Shown: piece by piece, positions 5,336-6,334 of the stretch
How positions within the stretch are numbered: the first letter of the stretch is position 1
Layout of the letters: each line of letters starts with the position of its first letter
Assembly: GCA_035546355.1 (NCBI GenBank)
Contig: DATKEH010000121.1
Location: 1 to 6,334, forward strand
Reading direction: 5' to 3'
DNA length: 6,334 bases
DNA from: DATKEH01 sp035546355
GTDB lineage: Bacteria > Acidobacteriota > Thermoanaerobaculia > Multivoradales > JAIOJS01
Made by a program: the position numbers and the translations under genes
The notes under the pieces: model-generated
Database searches by the model: none
Told to the model about the DNA's origin: nothing
Seen by the model: the letters and a program-made list of their open reading frames with translations, nothing else

Positions 5336-6334
5336 TCAGCTCGGTGGGTGGAGCAGGCGCAGCCGGTCGGCGAGCCCTGGCGTCACCGCCACCCGCCCCG
5401 CCGCGTCCACCAGCACCGCCTCGACGGCGGCCCGCCGCGCCAGCTCCAGGCCCTCGTCCGGGCCGAGGGCCAGCATGGCGGTGGACAGGGCGTCGGCCAG
5501 GGTCGCCTCGGCCGCCACTACCGTGGCGCTGCGCACGCCGCGGGCCGGCCAGCCGGTGCGCGGGTCGAGCACGTGGTGGTAGCGGACCCCGTCGCGCTCG
5601 AAGAAGCTCTCGTAGTCGCCCGACGTCGACAGCGAGAGGTCGCCGACGGCGACGGTGGCGAGCAGCTCGTCCGCGGCGCCGCGGGGGTCGCGGATCCCCA
5701 CCGTCCAGGGGCGTCCGCCGCGGCTGCCGCGCGCCAGCACCTGGCCGCCGGCGACGAGCAGCCAGCTGTCGAGACCGCGGCCGTCCAGGAGCTCGGCGGC
5801 GCGGTCGAGGGCGTAGCCCTTGGCGATCCCCCCGAGCCCCACCTTCATCCCCGGGAGCGGCAGGCGGGCGGTGCCCGCCGCCGGGTCGAGCTCCAGCCGC
5901 CGGTAGTCGACCAGCGCCGCCTGCCGCGCCACCGCCTGCGGGGGGGGGACCACGGGAGAGGCGGCGCGGAAGTCCCACAGTCCCCACAGCGCCGCCCAGG
6001 TGACGTCGAAGGCGCCGCCGGTCAGCTCGCCGAGGGCGCGCCCGCGCCCGAGGAGCTGCAGCAAATCCGGCGGGATGGGGACGGCGCCGCCGCCGGCCGC
6101 GGCGTTGACCGCCGCGAGCGGCGATCCCTGCCGCCACTCGCTGAGGTCCCCTTCGAGGCGGCGGAAGAGCTCCAGCACCTCCTCGGCCCGAGCCGCCGCC
6201 CGGGGCGCCGCCGGCAGCGTCACCTCGACCGAGGTGTACATCGCCTCGCCGCGGAAGGTGAGGTAGTGGGGCGCCGCCCGGTCGTTCGCCCGCGGGGCAG
6301 GGAGCGCGGTCTGCCGCGGTCGCAGGGCCAGACC
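5336..6334 (-). CDS. apbE: FAD:protein FMN transferase, ApbE family (N-terminus cut by right edge)
   Basis: The frame is open through position 6334, with 332 residues visible. ATG 6241 is the first ATG, but conserved sequence (HYLTFRGEAM) lies before it, so the true start is probably outside the window, likely with a signal peptide or lipoprotein leader. ApbE enzymes use FAD and Mg2+ to attach FMN to a threonine of proteins such as NqrC or RnfG, usually in the periplasm. Family landmarks in order are SEWRQGSPLAAVN, GAFDVTWAALWGLWDF, VGLGGIAKGYALDRAAELL, LSTSGDYESFF, YHHVLDPRTGWPARG and TLADALSTAMLALG, the last carrying the metal-binding Asp/Thr region. The N-terminal MGT motif reads MYT. The protein ends normally with LRLLHPPS. 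No FMN-acceptor protein is visible, so any partner gene must lie to the right. It converges on the four-gene run and is probably independent of it. Confidence 0.92.
   Translation of the reverse strand, partial: GLALRPRQTALPAPRANDRAAPHYLTFRGEAMYTSVEVTLPAAPRAAARAEEVLELFRRLEGDLSEWRQGSPLAAVNAAAGGGAVPIPPDLLQLLGRGRALGELTGGAFDVTWAALWGLWDFRAASPVVPPPQAVARQAALVDYRRLELDPAAGTARLPLPGMKVGLGGIAKGYALDRAAELLDGRGLDSWLLVAGGQVLARGSRGGRPWTVGIRDPRGAADELLATVAVGDLSLSTSGDYESFFERDGVRYHHVLDPRTGWPARGVRSATVVAAEATLADALSTAMLALGPDEGLELARRAAVEAVLVDAAGRVAVTPGLADRLRLLHPPS
5940..5948. repeat. Nine-G homopolymer inside apbE
   Basis: An uninterrupted run of nine G on the plus strand (nine C in the apbE coding strand) encodes PPP just after LWDFRAASPVV. 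A one-base slip would frameshift the gene, through replication slippage or sequencing error. The frame is intact in this copy. Confidence 0.7.

Noticed and set aside
4311..5582. 423-codon plus-strand frame spanning the HTTM gene end and apbE
   Set aside because: It is low-complexity Arg/Ala/Gly/Pro and crosses two well-supported genes on opposite strands; a GC shadow.
5160..6137. 325-codon minus-strand frame overlapping apbE and the HTTM end
   Set aside because: Arg/Gly/Pro-rich with no motifs, and the overlapping apbE frame carries the full set of ApbE signatures.

Overview
This is a very GC-rich bacterial window with dense genes and near-saturated G/C third codon positions. Starts are mixed: some have a Shine-Dalgarno, others sit directly behind a -10-like hexamer as in leaderless genes. 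The N-terminus of the FHA gene resembles the winged-helix/FHA regulators common in Acidobacteriota, so an uncultured acidobacterium is my best guess. A myxobacterium or another GC-rich soil lineage is not excluded. No RNA gene, CRISPR array, insertion sequence or attachment site was seen.

Layout. Positions 1-231 (minus strand) hold the start of an Ada-type DNA alkylation-repair gene that runs off the left edge. About 115 bp of divergent promoter DNA follows, then a complete Uma2-family (DUF820) putative endonuclease gene (348-962, plus). After a 172-bp gap comes a tight plus-strand run of four genes. These are an FHA-domain N-terminus in frame with a fold-type III PLP-dependent decarboxylase-like enzyme (1135-2865), an extended SDR of the epimerase/dehydratase/DFR type (2862-3854), a 130-residue single-span protein of unknown family (3851-4243), and a polytopic HTTM (vitamin K carboxylase-like) membrane protein with a DCC-like C-terminus (4219-5322). 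The right end (5336-6334, minus) is most of an ApbE-type FAD:protein FMN transferase gene that converges on the HTTM gene and is cut at its N-terminus by the window edge.

How the genes may work together. The first two junctions of the four-gene run are 4-nt stop/start overlaps (ATGA, GTGA). The third is either a 25-nt overlap from a GTG or a 4-nt CTGA overlap from a CTG, so translational coupling and a shared role are likely. A PLP enzyme plus an NAD(P)-dependent SDR suggests processing of an amino-acid-derived small molecule. The two last genes place part of the system in the membrane. Several enzymes depart from family consensus: the PLP enzyme lacks the usual His and Cys, the SDR has YxxxR instead of YxxxK, and the DCC-like domain has no CxxC. 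Canonical functions should therefore not be assumed. The least settled point is whether the FHA part is truly fused to the decarboxylase or is a regulator remnant upstream of a separate, possibly leaderless decarboxylase starting at GTG 1525.
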